Notes: generated by a model not told the origin, from the sequence alone. A stretch of DNA of 64,000 nucleotides from Mesorhizobium sp. WSM2240 (GCF_040438645.1 NZ_CP159256.1:434001-498000); one strand, 5' to 3'; positions 36,329 to 45,664 are shown, numbered from the stretch's first letter. Numbers and translations: made by a program.

Positions 36329-36556
36329 CTACATGTCGACACGACGAGCAGAGGCAGAGAGGATTGCTCCCTCCACCAGTTCTTTCTCGTTCGTGACGCC
36401 TCGTTCGTAGGTGACGATGATCGCCTTGGCCATCACCTCTGCATCTGCCGATGGATCACCATTGACCAGACATGCAGCGTCGAACGCTTGACACAAAAAG
36501 GCCAGCTCGTCCGCACCCAATATTCGGTGGTTCGATATTCCATGTGTTATGAGCAT
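36329..36556 (-). CDS. Small helical protein (75 aa)
   Basis: RILGADELAFLCQAFDAACL then DAEVMAKAIIVTYERGVTNE is the pattern of a short rhizobial family (LGPDDLALLQRVFDxVC ... LALEVIRxFERGVxDE). Function unknown, probably regulatory or stress-related. The opposite-strand frame is longer but has poor composition. Confidence 0.55.
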   Translation of the reverse strand: MLITHGISNHRILGADELAFLCQAFDAACLVNGDPSADAEVMAKAIIVTYERGVTNEKELVEGAILSASARRVDM

Positions 36557-36713
36557 GCCGGCATCCTCGGTAAGCTATCTCTCGGTCTGATCAGCTTCAC
36601 TGCCGAAAATGGTCGATCCTGCTCAGGGCACGAATGAATAATAACACAATTGGCTTTAGCGAGCTATCGGCAATTGCTTCAACTTTCGTCGGACAACTCG
36701 CGGGCGACCACAT

Positions 36714-36914
36714 TCAGACGCCACGCGGATGCTGGCGGCAAGCGTCCGCGGCAATACTGACAAGTGCGCCGGTGCCGGCGCCAAAGACCATCCCTATGCC
36801 GATCCCGAACGGCAAATCGTTCAACATCCAAGCGCCAAATCCTGCGCCCAGCACGGCTCCAACGGCAATTCCAATGCCAGTCGCCACGGCGAACCGCGCC
36901 AAGCTGAGTTCCAT
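36714..36914 (-). CDS. Glycine-zipper membrane protein (66 aa)
   Basis: ATG 36914 follows GAGAGG. Two glycine-rich membrane helices (VATGIGIAVGAVLGAGFGAW and FGIGIGMVFGAGTGALVSIA) in a very short protein. Resembles small glycine-zipper inner-membrane proteins of unknown role. Confidence 0.65.
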   Translation of the reverse strand: MELSLARFAVATGIGIAVGAVLGAGFGAWMLNDLPFGIGIGMVFGAGTGALVSIAADACRQHPRGV

Positions 36915-37848
36915 CTCATCCTCTCTCCACCGAGTTGCGTGACGCCTTGGCCTGCAAATGCCGGCTGTCGCGCCGAAACCTTCACGATTACCGCCAAGCG
37001 TTAAGCGCCTTCGAGGGTCAGCCTTGCTCCATCTGCAGCCCCGATCCAAACTTGACCACCAGGAAGCAAAAGCACGCAGTTGGACGGCCATCAACACATT
37101 AATTCTGGCTTGTTGAAAGAACCGGGTGAAAGGCTATCGCGGCGGCGCGTCGTGTAACGCTTGATTGAAGGCGGAGCGGCTAACGGCTGGTTTGCAGGAA
37201 TTTTACGACCGGATACCAGCAGGTCGGATTATGTTCTCATTGATCGGGCGCCAGGAGCCAATTTGCCGAATAATCATCAAGAAAATGGCCGCCGAATCTG
37301 GAGGTGGCAGGGGCAACGCGCGAGATTACCAGAGGCACATTTACGAATTCTAACACTTCGCCAGATAACAGTGGCAGTCCCTGCTGATTTCTTAAGCTGG
37401 CACTTTCACAAGTCTTGGCGGATTAGGTATACGCCCAAGACCCAATCGGATGAAATGTGTTGAACGCCCGCGAAAAGACGTTGTGGATTTCTGTGGCCGT
37501 TACCGCCGAGGCCCGGTCCACCTCGGATGTTGTGGACCGGCAGATCATTAGCAAGTTCTTAACCAGGCTGGCGGAGCATCAGCTTGTTCTCCGAAGTTCC
37601 TGCCTCGTGATCGGCGCCAGCCACGATTGGCCAAATTACAATCGGTGCTCGCGGCCTTATGCCTGATGCCCTGCCAAAATGCCATATGGGTCGACCTGGC
37701 CAATGAACCATCCCTCTCCCTAATGAAGGCGGTGCGTCGGCGTTTTTTCCTTTCTTTCGGGACACGCCAAGTTTAAGTGCGCCATTCAAGGTGATTTGAC
37801 AGGACAGCACCCCCGGGCGTCTGCTGCAGTGGGGGAGTAGGAGGTTAC
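36915..37848. other. Long stretch without a supported gene
   Basis: Two short plus-strand frames (37165-37353, containing AGLQEFYDRIPAGRIMFSLI; 37457-37666, containing LNAREKTLWISVAVTAEARS) have some protein character but non-ATG starts and no RBS or family, so I do not call them. Confidence 0.3.
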
Positions 37849-38007
37849 ATGACCCAGCGTGATCGCGAGCGTAAGGCCGACGAGCAGCGACCGGCGAAAC
37901 CGCCGGTTGACACCTATGATCCGTTTGAACAGATGTTCCGCCCAAAGCGGCCGACCGACAGCTTTGGTGAGATGTTCGAAGAGAAGATCCGCAACGACGA
38001 GTTTTGA
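37849..38007 (+). CDS. Small acidic/basic hypothetical protein (52 aa)
   Basis: ATG 37849 has a near-perfect AGGAGG six bases upstream, the best ribosome binding site in the region. MTQRDRERKADEQRPAKPPV then DTYDPFEQMFRPKRPTDSFG and EMFEEKIRNDEF contains two D/E-P/F-x-E-M-F repeats (YDPFEQMF, FGEMFEE). Disordered N-terminus, probably a partner-binding peptide. Not recognised. Confidence 0.6.
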   Translation: MTQRDRERKADEQRPAKPPVDTYDPFEQMFRPKRPTDSFGEMFEEKIRNDEF

Positions 38008-38260
38008 GGCTGCCGGTGAAGGGCTTCGTCCGATCCGAGGCTGTCAACGATACCTGCAAAGAAATCGGTGCTGAAGGTACTGCTGCACATAAAGCTTTTG
38101 TATCGATGCGATAGTAGTATTTCGTTGCCGTAACGAACCGGTTGCCGGGGTGTTTCCCTGCGCATCCGCGAGCTGGCGGCTAGTGGGCAGCCTTCCCGCA
38201 GAGCTGGAGCCTGCTATAAGGGTGGCCTGCGGATCCCCTCAGCATCAATCATAGGGCCGG

Positions 38261-39187
38261 ATGAAGACTAGCATCGATCATTTACCGGAGCACAAGCAGG
38301 AGGAACTGGCCCGTGTCGTCGAGATCCTGCACGCCGAATTAGAGGACGCCCTGGCGCTGAGCAGCACCGAGTGGAAGAAGAGCGGGCGCATCCTGAAGAT
38401 CATTTTGTTCGGCTCCTACGCCCGCGGCGATTGGGTGGATGAGCCGCATACGATGAAGGGCTACCGCAGCGATTTCGATCTGCTGGTGATCGTCAACAAC
38501 AACAAGCTGGCCGATTTCGACTACTGGTACAAGGCAAAGGATAGCCTTGTGCGCAACCGCGCTGTAAAGACGCCGACAAGCTTCATCGTGCACAGCCGCC
38601 GCTTCGTGAACACGGCGCTCCGGCAGGGGCAATATTTCTTCACCGACATTCGCCGCGAAGGCATCGTTCTTTACGAACTCGACGACGAACCGCTCGCCAA
38701 ACCCAAGCCGCTTACGCCGCAAGAGACCTATCAGACGGCCAAGGAGAACTTCCAGAGCAGGCTTCCAGGTGCCAAACGCTGGCTGGAGACCTTCTCCTTT
38801 CAGCTTGCCAAATCAGATACAGAAGCCGAATGGAGGAAGGATGCAGCGTTCACGCTCCACCAAGGCATCGAGCATGCCTACGCGACCCTACTCCTCGTAC
38901 TCACCAACTATAGCCCGCCATCGCACAAGTTGACTTTTCTGAGGGCCCTTGCTGAGGACCAGGACAGGCGTCTTGCGGAGGCATGGCCGCGCGAGCAGCA
39001 ACGCCATCGCGCCTGGTTCAACACGTTAAATGAAGCTTATGTGAAAGCACGCTACTCGAAGCACTACGCGATCAGTGCGGAAGCGCTTGTCTGGTTGGGC
39101 GAGCGAACCGCGGAACTTCATAGAGTGGTTGAGAATATCTGTTTGGAACACTTGGCGCGGCTAAAGGAGCCCGCGCTTAGAGTCTGA
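38261..39187 (+). CDS. Nucleotidyltransferase (MNT)-HEPN single-chain protein
   Basis: 308 residues. N-terminal nucleotidyltransferase domain with GSYARGDW at 51-58 and the metal pair Asp71-x-Asp73 (SDFDLLVIV). The C-terminal half (about 190-300) is a HEPN helical domain (DAAFTLHQGIEHAYATLLLV, then ARYSKHYAISAEALVWL). In two-gene MNT/HEPN toxin-antitoxin systems the transferase adds nucleotides to the HEPN RNase and silences it; this is the fused form, known in alphaproteobacteria and sometimes annotated as KNTase-like. Could be a self-regulated RNase or a nucleotide-adding enzyme. Starts 253 bases after the small gene upstream; no partner gene. Confidence 0.85.
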   Translation: MKTSIDHLPEHKQEELARVVEILHAELEDALALSSTEWKKSGRILKIILFGSYARGDWVDEPHTMKGYRSDFDLLVIVNNNKLADFDYWYKAKDSLVRNRAVKTPTSFIVHSRRFVNTALRQGQYFFTDIRREGIVLYELDDEPLAKPKPLTPQETYQTAKENFQSRLPGAKRWLETFSFQLAKSDTEAEWRKDAAFTLHQGIEHAYATLLLVLTNYSPPSHKLTFLRALAEDQDRRLAEAWPREQQRHRAWFNTLNEAYVKARYSKHYAISAEALVWLGERTAELHRVVENICLEHLARLKEPALRV

Positions 39188-39309
39188 ATCAAAAAGAATG
39201 CTTTGAAGCCCTTGCGGGCCTTCTCTATTAGGCGTGTTGAGGTCAAGCGCTTTCGAGCGTCCAATGTGTCTGGAGTTTTGGCGTCTTCCGCAGCCTCGCT
39301 TCTCTTCGA

Positions 39310-39485
39310 TAAGGGCCCGGCCACGAGGCCGACCCGTTCAATGTTCAAGGCGGGATCCGTCAGACGGCGAGGAGATCGTCCGAGTGGCTGACCACCTTCA
39401 CTTCCCGGCAGATCCTGCCAGTGTCTTCGACCAGGCAAACGGCGGTCTCTTTCACCGAAACATCGAAGCCGATATAGTACTTCAT
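39310..39485 (-). pseudogene. IS110-family transposase N-terminal fragment
   Basis: MKYYIGFDVSVKETAVCLVE from ATG 39485 (GGAAAGG upstream) is the RuvC-like start of IS110 transposases. The frame stops after SHSDDLLAV; a second frame carries TDPALNIERVGLVAGPLS. Nothing further remains. Confidence 0.75.
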
Positions 39486-39630
39486 GCTGCGCTTCCTTTC
39501 CTGATGCTTGTGGCTGTGGCTCACAGACCACGTTCTATCATCAGCTCGAAGCGCAGCACCTCCCTGCATCGCTGTCGAAGATGGGGCGCTAGCCGAATAC
39601 CCCATCTGAATCAAAAAGGCTGATGCTATT

Positions 39631-39775
39631 TCAATGACTTGCGAGGCGACGGGTGAGCAGGTGGATGTGGGCGATGAAGACCCAGGCTCCGGCGGATGCG
39701 ATGGTTCGTTCGAAGTCCTTGGCCAGTCTGCGGCATCTGCCGAGCCAAGCGAATGTGCGCTCCACGACCCCCGCA
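39631..39775 (-). pseudogene. IS5-type transposase C-terminal fragment
   Basis: Reads GVVERTFAWLGRCRRLAKDF and ERTIASAGAWVFIAHIHLLT to a stop at 39631, matching the end of IS5-family (IS427-like) transposases (VVERTFAWL...RRLAKD). Abuts other transposase debris. Confidence 0.75.
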
Positions 39776-39779
39776 CATT

Positions 39780-39830
39780 AGAAGAGAGCATGCCGCCGTC
39801 GAAACGGGCGATCACGGTTCCCACCGACGG
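39780..39830 (-). pseudogene. IS1380-type transposase scrap
   Basis: About 17 codons reading VGTVIARFDGGMLSSN, the conserved start-proximal motif (FDGG-SS) of IS1380 transposases, fused to the IS5 fragment. Very short, so tentative. Confidence 0.35.
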
Positions 39831-39832
39831 AT

Positions 39833-40168
39833 GACAAATCGCTCAGCGGCAGCGTACGATCATTCATGGCGGGTGTGGTCTCCGGGAATGGCGCGGATCG
39901 GCGTAAGTAACCAAATCCTACGTCATTTCAACGGCTTGCACCACATCCGCCAACCCCCATGAATTTTTCTGGCTAAGTAGCTGGTGCAAACGGGCACGCG
40001 CCATCTGAGTGTTAAGCTTGAGCGGAATCCCAAAAATCTGACGCGCGGCGGGACCGTGAATGCACGGTTTCGGTCAGGACCAGTTGCATCTATGATGGAC
40101 TCTCCAGCTTGGACCCTTAACGTGCTTCCACGAGGGAAGTGACGATATACGAATTAGGCTGATGGCTA
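39833..40168. other. Intergenic region before the epimerase gene
   Basis: No gene. It should contain the epimerase promoter; no boxes assigned. Confidence 0.3.
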
Positions 40169-41077
40169 ATGATGGTTGTTACAGGCGGTAGTGGGTTTAT
40201 CGGCCTTGGCGTACGTGAAGCCCTGAGGCAGCGCGGTCTGCCGCATCGAGCCGTTAGCCGGAGCCCAAGAGAAGGCTGCATCATGATTGGAGAAATGGAC
40301 GCAAACACGGATTGGTCAGCCGCTCTCGTAGGAGCAACTTCTGTGATCCATCTGGCCGGATTGGCCCATCAGACTTCCCCGGTTCCTCCAATCGAGGATT
40401 TCAGGCGCACCAATGTGGACGGTTCAATCCGATTGGTCAGGCAGGCGGCTAAAGCTGGAGTAAAACGCGTTGTCTTCGTTAGCTCGATCGGCGTTTTAGG
40501 GCAGACCACCAAAGCTGAACCCTTGACAGAAGCATCTCCCCCCACGCCTAACAATTCCTACACCACATCGAAGTACGAAGCCGAACTCGCACTTGCCAAG
40601 CTCTGCGGTGATCTGGAACTCGAATTGGTGATCGTCAGACCACCGCTGGTCTATGGGCGAGGCGCCAAAGGAAATTTTGGCAAGCTTGAGCGTCTCGCGA
40701 CCTCTGGTCTTCCGTTACCGTTCGGGTCTGTCCGCAACCGAAGAAACATCATCTCACGCTCCAGTTTGTCAGACGCGCTCGTGACATGCGCTGTTCATCC
40801 CTTGGCTGCGAACGAGACCTTCGTCGTGGCCGAGAAGGAAGCAGTGTCTACGGCAGAGATAATCGCAGCCATTGCGCGTGCGAAGGGACGAAAACCACGC
40901 TTGTTTTCTTTCCCACCAACCTTCCTCGCGCGGGCGCTCCGAGCCTTGGGTTACACGTCAATGGCAGAAGGACTGCTCTCATCGCTCGAAATCGATAGTT
41001 CAAAGATTGCGGCAAAGCTAAACTGGCAACCGGCTACGCACACTTTGGAGAACATCCAGCTGGAGCTCAGGACCTAG
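40169..41077 (+). CDS. NAD-dependent epimerase/dehydratase (UDP-sugar 4-epimerase type)
   Basis: 302-residue extended SDR. MMVVTGGSGFIG is the NAD-binding glycine motif; SSIGVLG and Tyr/Lys in NNSYTTSKYEAELALA form the catalytic Ser-Tyr-Lys; RPPLVYGRGAKGNF is the late conserved block. Close in pattern to WbpV/WbpP-like epimerases in O-antigen loci that invert C4 of UDP-GlcNAc/QuiNAc-type sugars. It lies on the opposite strand from, and converges with, the GT4 gene of the polysaccharide cluster. A C-terminal fragment of a related gene is at 54325. RBS weak. Confidence 0.88.
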   Translation: MMVVTGGSGFIGLGVREALRQRGLPHRAVSRSPREGCIMIGEMDANTDWSAALVGATSVIHLAGLAHQTSPVPPIEDFRRTNVDGSIRLVRQAAKAGVKRVVFVSSIGVLGQTTKAEPLTEASPPTPNNSYTTSKYEAELALAKLCGDLELELVIVRPPLVYGRGAKGNFGKLERLATSGLPLPFGSVRNRRNIISRSSLSDALVTCAVHPLAANETFVVAEKEAVSTAEIIAAIARAKGRKPRLFSFPPTFLARALRALGYTSMAEGLLSSLEIDSSKIAAKLNWQPATHTLENIQLELRT

Positions 41078-41324
41078 CAGGCCTCTCTGATTGGGGTCGT
41101 TGAGGTCAAGCTCCTCCTGATATTTTCCGGATCATGTCGCCTCGCGGGTCACTCGCTTCTCTTCGCGGTCGACGCTGGGCCGCCGCATGATGGGGTCAGT
41201 AGAGCGAGGCCTCAATCTGTTGCCCGGCAAGGCGGGCCCTCGTCCCCTCGTCGGACGCGTACTCATTTTGTCTTGGTCGGTCAGCTCTTGAGTTTTTTCT
41301 CTTCCGGCGGGCGCATTTACTTAT
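41078..41324. other. Intergenic region between convergent genes
   Basis: GTTGAGGTCAAG and CTCGCTTCTCTTCG occur here at about 41099 and 41152, in the same order and similar spacing as at 39237 and 39296. This suggests two diverged copies of one non-coding segment flanking the epimerase gene. Confidence 0.4.
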
Positions 41325-42551
41325 TTATTTTTGCCCCACGCGGACAATGTGGTCTACTAGTTCCCTGTAGATCCTTCGGGCATCAAAGCGAGCTTCAAAA
41401 ACCGCCGCGCGCTGATCCCGTTTCTTCAGGATATTGGCATCATCAACGACTGTTTCGATGGCTTGGGCAAACTCGGCGGATGACGCTGATGGAATCGAAA
41501 GGCCTGTACCGGTCTGTTGCAGAAGGTCCTTCGCTTCCCCAGACAGCGTGGAAATCTGAAACGCCCCGTAGGCCATATACTCAAATATCTTGTTCGGCAG
41601 GCCCTGAGGCGCATTTGAAGTGTAGGGTAAGAGGCCAATGTCTGAACGACTAAGCAGAGCCGCCACCTGATTCTTGTCAATCCACCCCAACAGTCGAACG
41701 TTGGGAAGCTTCTGAAAGGCCCGCTTCAGGTCTGGCCGCGTCGATGGATCACCCGCAAGTGCGAATGTTATATCCTTACGATCGCGAAGTAGACGCGCAG
41801 CCTGGAGTACGAGCGAGAGATCGTACGTCGCTCCCCAAGATCCGACGAATGAAATCACATGTCCGGATAGGGGGATATTTAGTATTCGCAGCGCTTCGGT
41901 AAACTCGTGTAAAGCTATTGGAGGCGGACGAAGATAACCGAGGTACGAGATCCGATCATAGGCAATCGACTTTCGATTACCCTTTTCTTGCCCCCATTTC
42001 AAATACCCTTCCGAAATCCCAATTAAGGACGTGGCATGCCGACAGGCAAATTTAGTCTGATTGTTAAGAGGCCACGATGCGAAGCGAGCCAGTGTTCCCA
42101 AGGGGCGGGGCATAAAATCCGAAAAAAAATCTGGCCACAAATCGCGTATCGTAAGGACTGTGGGGATTTCCGCTTCAAGACCGAATCGGACCGCCGCTGA
42201 AGCCGCATCCGTCGTCGGCAAATCCGCAATGATAACATTGGGCAATTGTTTACTTGCCCTGGCAACTTCCAAAAATTGGCGGGCGAAGCGATAGTTGTGA
42301 ACGAGGCGCCTCGCACCGACATTGCGGCTGTAGCCCGGCGCCTTCAGGACCTCGATCATCAAATTCTCTTGTGGTGAAATGACGCCCGTTTCCCGATGCT
42401 GCCTGGAGTAGTGATTGAAGCTTGACGTGAACCATGTGGTTTCGTGACCAAGCGACGCAAGAGTTGTCGCGAGCATGCCGGCGCGTAAAAGCCTCGGGTT
42501 CCCATGATCCGTTGGGATTGGTTCGAGATCTCGAACGAGCCAGACTCTCAT
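41325..42551 (-). CDS. GT4-family glycosyltransferase (WbuB-like)
   Basis: 408 residues, GT-B fold. N-terminal half: MRVWLVRDLEPIPTDHGNPR then MLATTLASLGHETTWFTSSF, typical of WbuB-type sugar transferases. C-terminal half: FVGSWGATYDLSLVLQAARL, NVRLLGWIDKNQVAALLSRS, and the EX7E-like donor site in PNKIFEYMAYGAFQISTLSG. Adds a sugar (often FucNAc or similar) to the growing lipid-linked chain in the cytoplasm. ATG 42551 starts eight bases after the stop of the large transferase, so the two are co-translated. Confidence 0.9.
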   Translation of the reverse strand: MRVWLVRDLEPIPTDHGNPRLLRAGMLATTLASLGHETTWFTSSFNHYSRQHRETGVISPQENLMIEVLKAPGYSRNVGARRLVHNYRFARQFLEVARASKQLPNVIIADLPTTDAASAAVRFGLEAEIPTVLTIRDLWPDFFSDFMPRPLGTLARFASWPLNNQTKFACRHATSLIGISEGYLKWGQEKGNRKSIAYDRISYLGYLRPPPIALHEFTEALRILNIPLSGHVISFVGSWGATYDLSLVLQAARLLRDRKDITFALAGDPSTRPDLKRAFQKLPNVRLLGWIDKNQVAALLSRSDIGLLPYTSNAPQGLPNKIFEYMAYGAFQISTLSGEAKDLLQQTGTGLSIPSASSAEFAQAIETVVDDANILKKRDQRAAVFEARFDARRIYRELVDHIVRVGQK

Positions 42552-42559
42552 GACCAAAA

Positions 42560-45500
42560 CTACCGTATGGACGGGAGTGCAGGATGGATCCAATCATCCA
42601 CAACGTGCCCCAGATCCAGCGCAACTGCACCCATAGCGCGGGCACGGCCAATGAATATCTTTCCTATTATCCCCCCAGCAACCAGAACGAGATCCCCAGG
42701 TACCACAGTTTGATCAATATTGTTCAAAATTGATCGATAAAGGAATGGCAAAGCCTGTGAACCTTTGCTGTAACTCTCATTTAGCATGGTTTTGTGATGT
42801 GTTGGGATGGTGATAGTCTCTAATTTTCTCGCGCTGTTAAAGGTGGATGGAAGATTCTCCGGGACGACACTGCTCACGATAACTACTTTGTGAGCTGCTT
42901 CAACCAGCGGAAGCAGTGTCGCGGGGTCCGAAAAGAGGGCTACGTTGACTTTGTCTTCTGTAATCAGCGCAGAAGGTGATACCACCCCGACGACGCCGGC
43001 TAATACCTCAATCAGGCCTCGTCCCTGCAGTGATTGCATCAGCGACCGGCTGCTCTCGCTATGGTCACGGATGAAACGATATATCGCGGGAACACCTACG
43101 ACATCCGCTTCGGCGATCGCCTGCCTGGCCTCGCTAATTATTTCGGATCTTAGCTCCGTGGGGAGCTCCGTACCCCACCAATGTCGCTCGCGGTTAGCCA
43201 CGTCCGCTTGAAGGAAATGACGCCTGTCTGGGAAAAGGTAACCTTCCCCATCACTCAGACGAATCATGGAAAATGGCGTTTTTTCGTCAAGGGCACGGTT
43301 GGCAAGCCTCCAGAAATACTCTGCCTCGGAAGGACGGATGCGAAGGTTCATCAGTTCCATTCGAGAGCGAAGCGCGTCGTAGGTAGGCTTTAAGTGTGCT
43401 TCGAACTCGCGGGAAAGAGTGCGGGGCGCAACCTGCAGGAACCGATGTTCCGCATGACGATGATCCCAGCCCTCAACTGGCCGTCCGTCGAGGTACTCGG
43501 TATTGCTGAACTTGAGCAACTCAAAATCGCTAGCTTGCCGCGCAAACTCTTCCAACATGTGCTGTGCCTCGGCCTCGCGTCCAGGAATTCCTCTCAATCT
43601 GCGAAGCACTTCGATTCTTCTATTTGTCGGCAGCGTGTCTTTTTTCACGGAAGAAGCATTGAGCCAAAACCGATCCAATTGATCATTTGTGCCGGAACGT
43701 AAGATCGTCGTCAGAAGCGACTGCTCAAGAAGAAACCTTGTGGTGTAGTCGTCTTCGTAGCCGTATACAAAATCAGACATCGCTTCTAGTTCAGCTGGAT
43801 CTACCACAAAGTTTCCCCACTCGGTCCTCTTGAGGTAAACCCACGTGCCCACTGGCGAGCCCGATGGCCAACTGCGAAAGCCCTCGAAAATTGCGTTGAG
43901 CGCCGGGCGACGACTCTGGAACATTGCTTCCAACGCTGCGATCAGATCCCTCGGGCTAAATGCGTCCGCCTGCTCGTTCATCCGCAGCCAGTCAGCGGGA
44001 GTTGACAGGTGCGTTAGGGTATATTCCACGAACTCTTCAAAAGGGATTTCCCTCGCGCGGCCGGTTGTCTGGGGCGTGGTTCGGCTGGGAGTTCTCCAGA
44101 TCGGAGTGCTAATTTCGATATCAGTATTGGCCAACAGAAACCTGCCCAGCCGATCGGTAGTTATCGAAATAGAGTTCGCAGCGCGGCTGGTACGGGACAA
44201 TAAAAAGTTGGCAGCGCGCGACGACAGCTTTTTATTGGCGTTGACGAGCCGGATCACTCCTCTCTTTGCACTACCTTTCAGACGCGCCCGGAAACGCCCC
44301 TTCATGGAACGTCGACGTTTGGGCGGCATGTCTGTCCGAGAGTTTGCCGCCAAGCGGGCCATTTCCTCTACGAATTGTGCCTGGTCGTCTAGATAGTTGG
44401 CATTAGCCGACGCATCCCACTCCACGAAGGCATTCAGCCACCGATCATCTGCGTCGTAAGGACGCCAAAATGGCGACGACAGCTCTGCCAGCTTGACCTC
44501 AAAGGTCAATCCGCTGCGCACGAAACCATAGTAATCGCGGCCCACTGGATCAAAGTCGAAGTTCTGATAGACGGGCACTCCACGGTGTAGAAGTTCAATC
44601 GCGACCGAAGAATTTCCAACTATCGCTATGTGATCCTCTTCCGGGACAGTTTGGACAATTTCCACGCCTGCAATTTGAATCTGGTGACCTAGCTGCCTTG
44701 CCGCTCCTGGATGTTCTTTGATCAGGATTTTTGCGACGGCAGAGTTGCTCCCCAACTTAATGAGTAGCCGTTGCAATTCCGCAACGACGATTCGCGAAGT
44801 TGGATAAATGACAACTGTCACCGCTCGCCCCCGCGGTCTTACAAGCCTTTCCCGCGCAAAAGGTTCTGGATAGCGGGGGATGACAAAAACGCGTCCAGCG
44901 ACTGAGCCAATGGCTTCATAGGTGTCGCGAGATTTTTGGTTGCGGAGTACTGAGTACTCGAAATCCAGCGGAGGAAAGTTCATCGTCACCTCGGCATGCT
45001 GGAGGTATATTCGCGGCACACCCAACCCCTTCATGATCATCGAGAGCGCAACGCGCACCGGAGAATGGTCGTTTGCAAGCACTAATGCCGCCGGTTTAAC
45101 AACTCCTGTTCGAGAGAAAGAGAGTAAGAAGCTGAAGAATGAACGGCTGTACATTATCTGCTGGTGAACCAGACTCGCAGTTATTGCTGGGCAGCCAAGG
45201 TAAAAACTGGTCACGTCAGATACGATCGCTTCCGCAGCGTCCCTCTGTACCCTGCTGAAATCTCGTATAGAAATTCGAGTGTTGCCAGAATAATTATTTT
45301 TGAGAACCGTTATGCCCTTCGATGAGCATATCCGTTCGAAGAATTCGAACTCACGAATATTATTAATGGTGTTCCCGTCACAGGTGAAGCCATGGAATTC
45401 TGGCAATATTATTTTGTAGGAGCGGCTTTTGAATTTTTTCTCGAATTGAGCGGCTGCACGTTTGCTTTTCTGGTAAGGATCGACGTCCTTACCAAAAAAC

Positions 45501-45625
45501 AGTTTGTCGTGGTCGGTGATCCGATGGTCCATGAGATCGTCATAAGTCCCGTGTCCTTCGATCACCTTGCAAACGCGTTGCAGCCCTTCGCGATGGATTT
45601 CCAGCACTTTCGCGACGTCTGCCAT
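42560..45625 (-). CDS. Giant multi-domain glycosyltransferase with C-terminal GT-D domain
   Basis: 1021 residues. Residues 1-460 resemble GT-B capsule transferases (polysialyl/CDP-glycerol type): LVLANDHSPVRVALSMIMKG, ILIKEHPGAARQLGHQ, VGNSSVAIELLHRGVPVYQN. A basic linker (RRRSMKGRFRARLKGSAKRG) follows, then a helical middle part of unknown fold. From about 765 the GT-D domain (DUF1792-like) has the metal motif DxE in FSMIRLSDGEGYLF (789-795) and the classic end VAGGIIGKIFIGRARAMGAV, ALDLGHVVDDW. It probably adds two different sugars, or one sugar plus a chain link. ATG 45625 has GGAAGAG upstream. Between the GT2 and GT4 genes of the same operon. Confidence 0.88.
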   Translation of the reverse strand: MADVAKVLEIHREGLQRVCKVIEGHGTYDDLMDHRITDHDKLFFGKDVDPYQKSKRAAAQFEKKFKSRSYKIILPEFHGFTCDGNTINNIREFEFFERICSSKGITVLKNNYSGNTRISIRDFSRVQRDAAEAIVSDVTSFYLGCPAITASLVHQQIMYSRSFFSFLLSFSRTGVVKPAALVLANDHSPVRVALSMIMKGLGVPRIYLQHAEVTMNFPPLDFEYSVLRNQKSRDTYEAIGSVAGRVFVIPRYPEPFARERLVRPRGRAVTVVIYPTSRIVVAELQRLLIKLGSNSAVAKILIKEHPGAARQLGHQIQIAGVEIVQTVPEEDHIAIVGNSSVAIELLHRGVPVYQNFDFDPVGRDYYGFVRSGLTFEVKLAELSSPFWRPYDADDRWLNAFVEWDASANANYLDDQAQFVEEMARLAANSRTDMPPKRRRSMKGRFRARLKGSAKRGVIRLVNANKKLSSRAANFLLSRTSRAANSISITTDRLGRFLLANTDIEISTPIWRTPSRTTPQTTGRAREIPFEEFVEYTLTHLSTPADWLRMNEQADAFSPRDLIAALEAMFQSRRPALNAIFEGFRSWPSGSPVGTWVYLKRTEWGNFVVDPAELEAMSDFVYGYEDDYTTRFLLEQSLLTTILRSGTNDQLDRFWLNASSVKKDTLPTNRRIEVLRRLRGIPGREAEAQHMLEEFARQASDFELLKFSNTEYLDGRPVEGWDHRHAEHRFLQVAPRTLSREFEAHLKPTYDALRSRMELMNLRIRPSEAEYFWRLANRALDEKTPFSMIRLSDGEGYLFPDRRHFLQADVANRERHWWGTELPTELRSEIISEARQAIAEADVVGVPAIYRFIRDHSESSRSLMQSLQGRGLIEVLAGVVGVVSPSALITEDKVNVALFSDPATLLPLVEAAHKVVIVSSVVPENLPSTFNSARKLETITIPTHHKTMLNESYSKGSQALPFLYRSILNNIDQTVVPGDLVLVAGGIIGKIFIGRARAMGAVALDLGHVVDDWIHPALPSIR

Positions 45626-45664
45626 GAGGGTATCTCTTCCGGGATCGATCACGCCAGCACCAGA

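Noticed and set aside
36143..36637. Plus-strand open frame of 164 codons
   Set aside because: Composition is poor, while the opposite strand (36329-36556) has a plausible conserved small protein.
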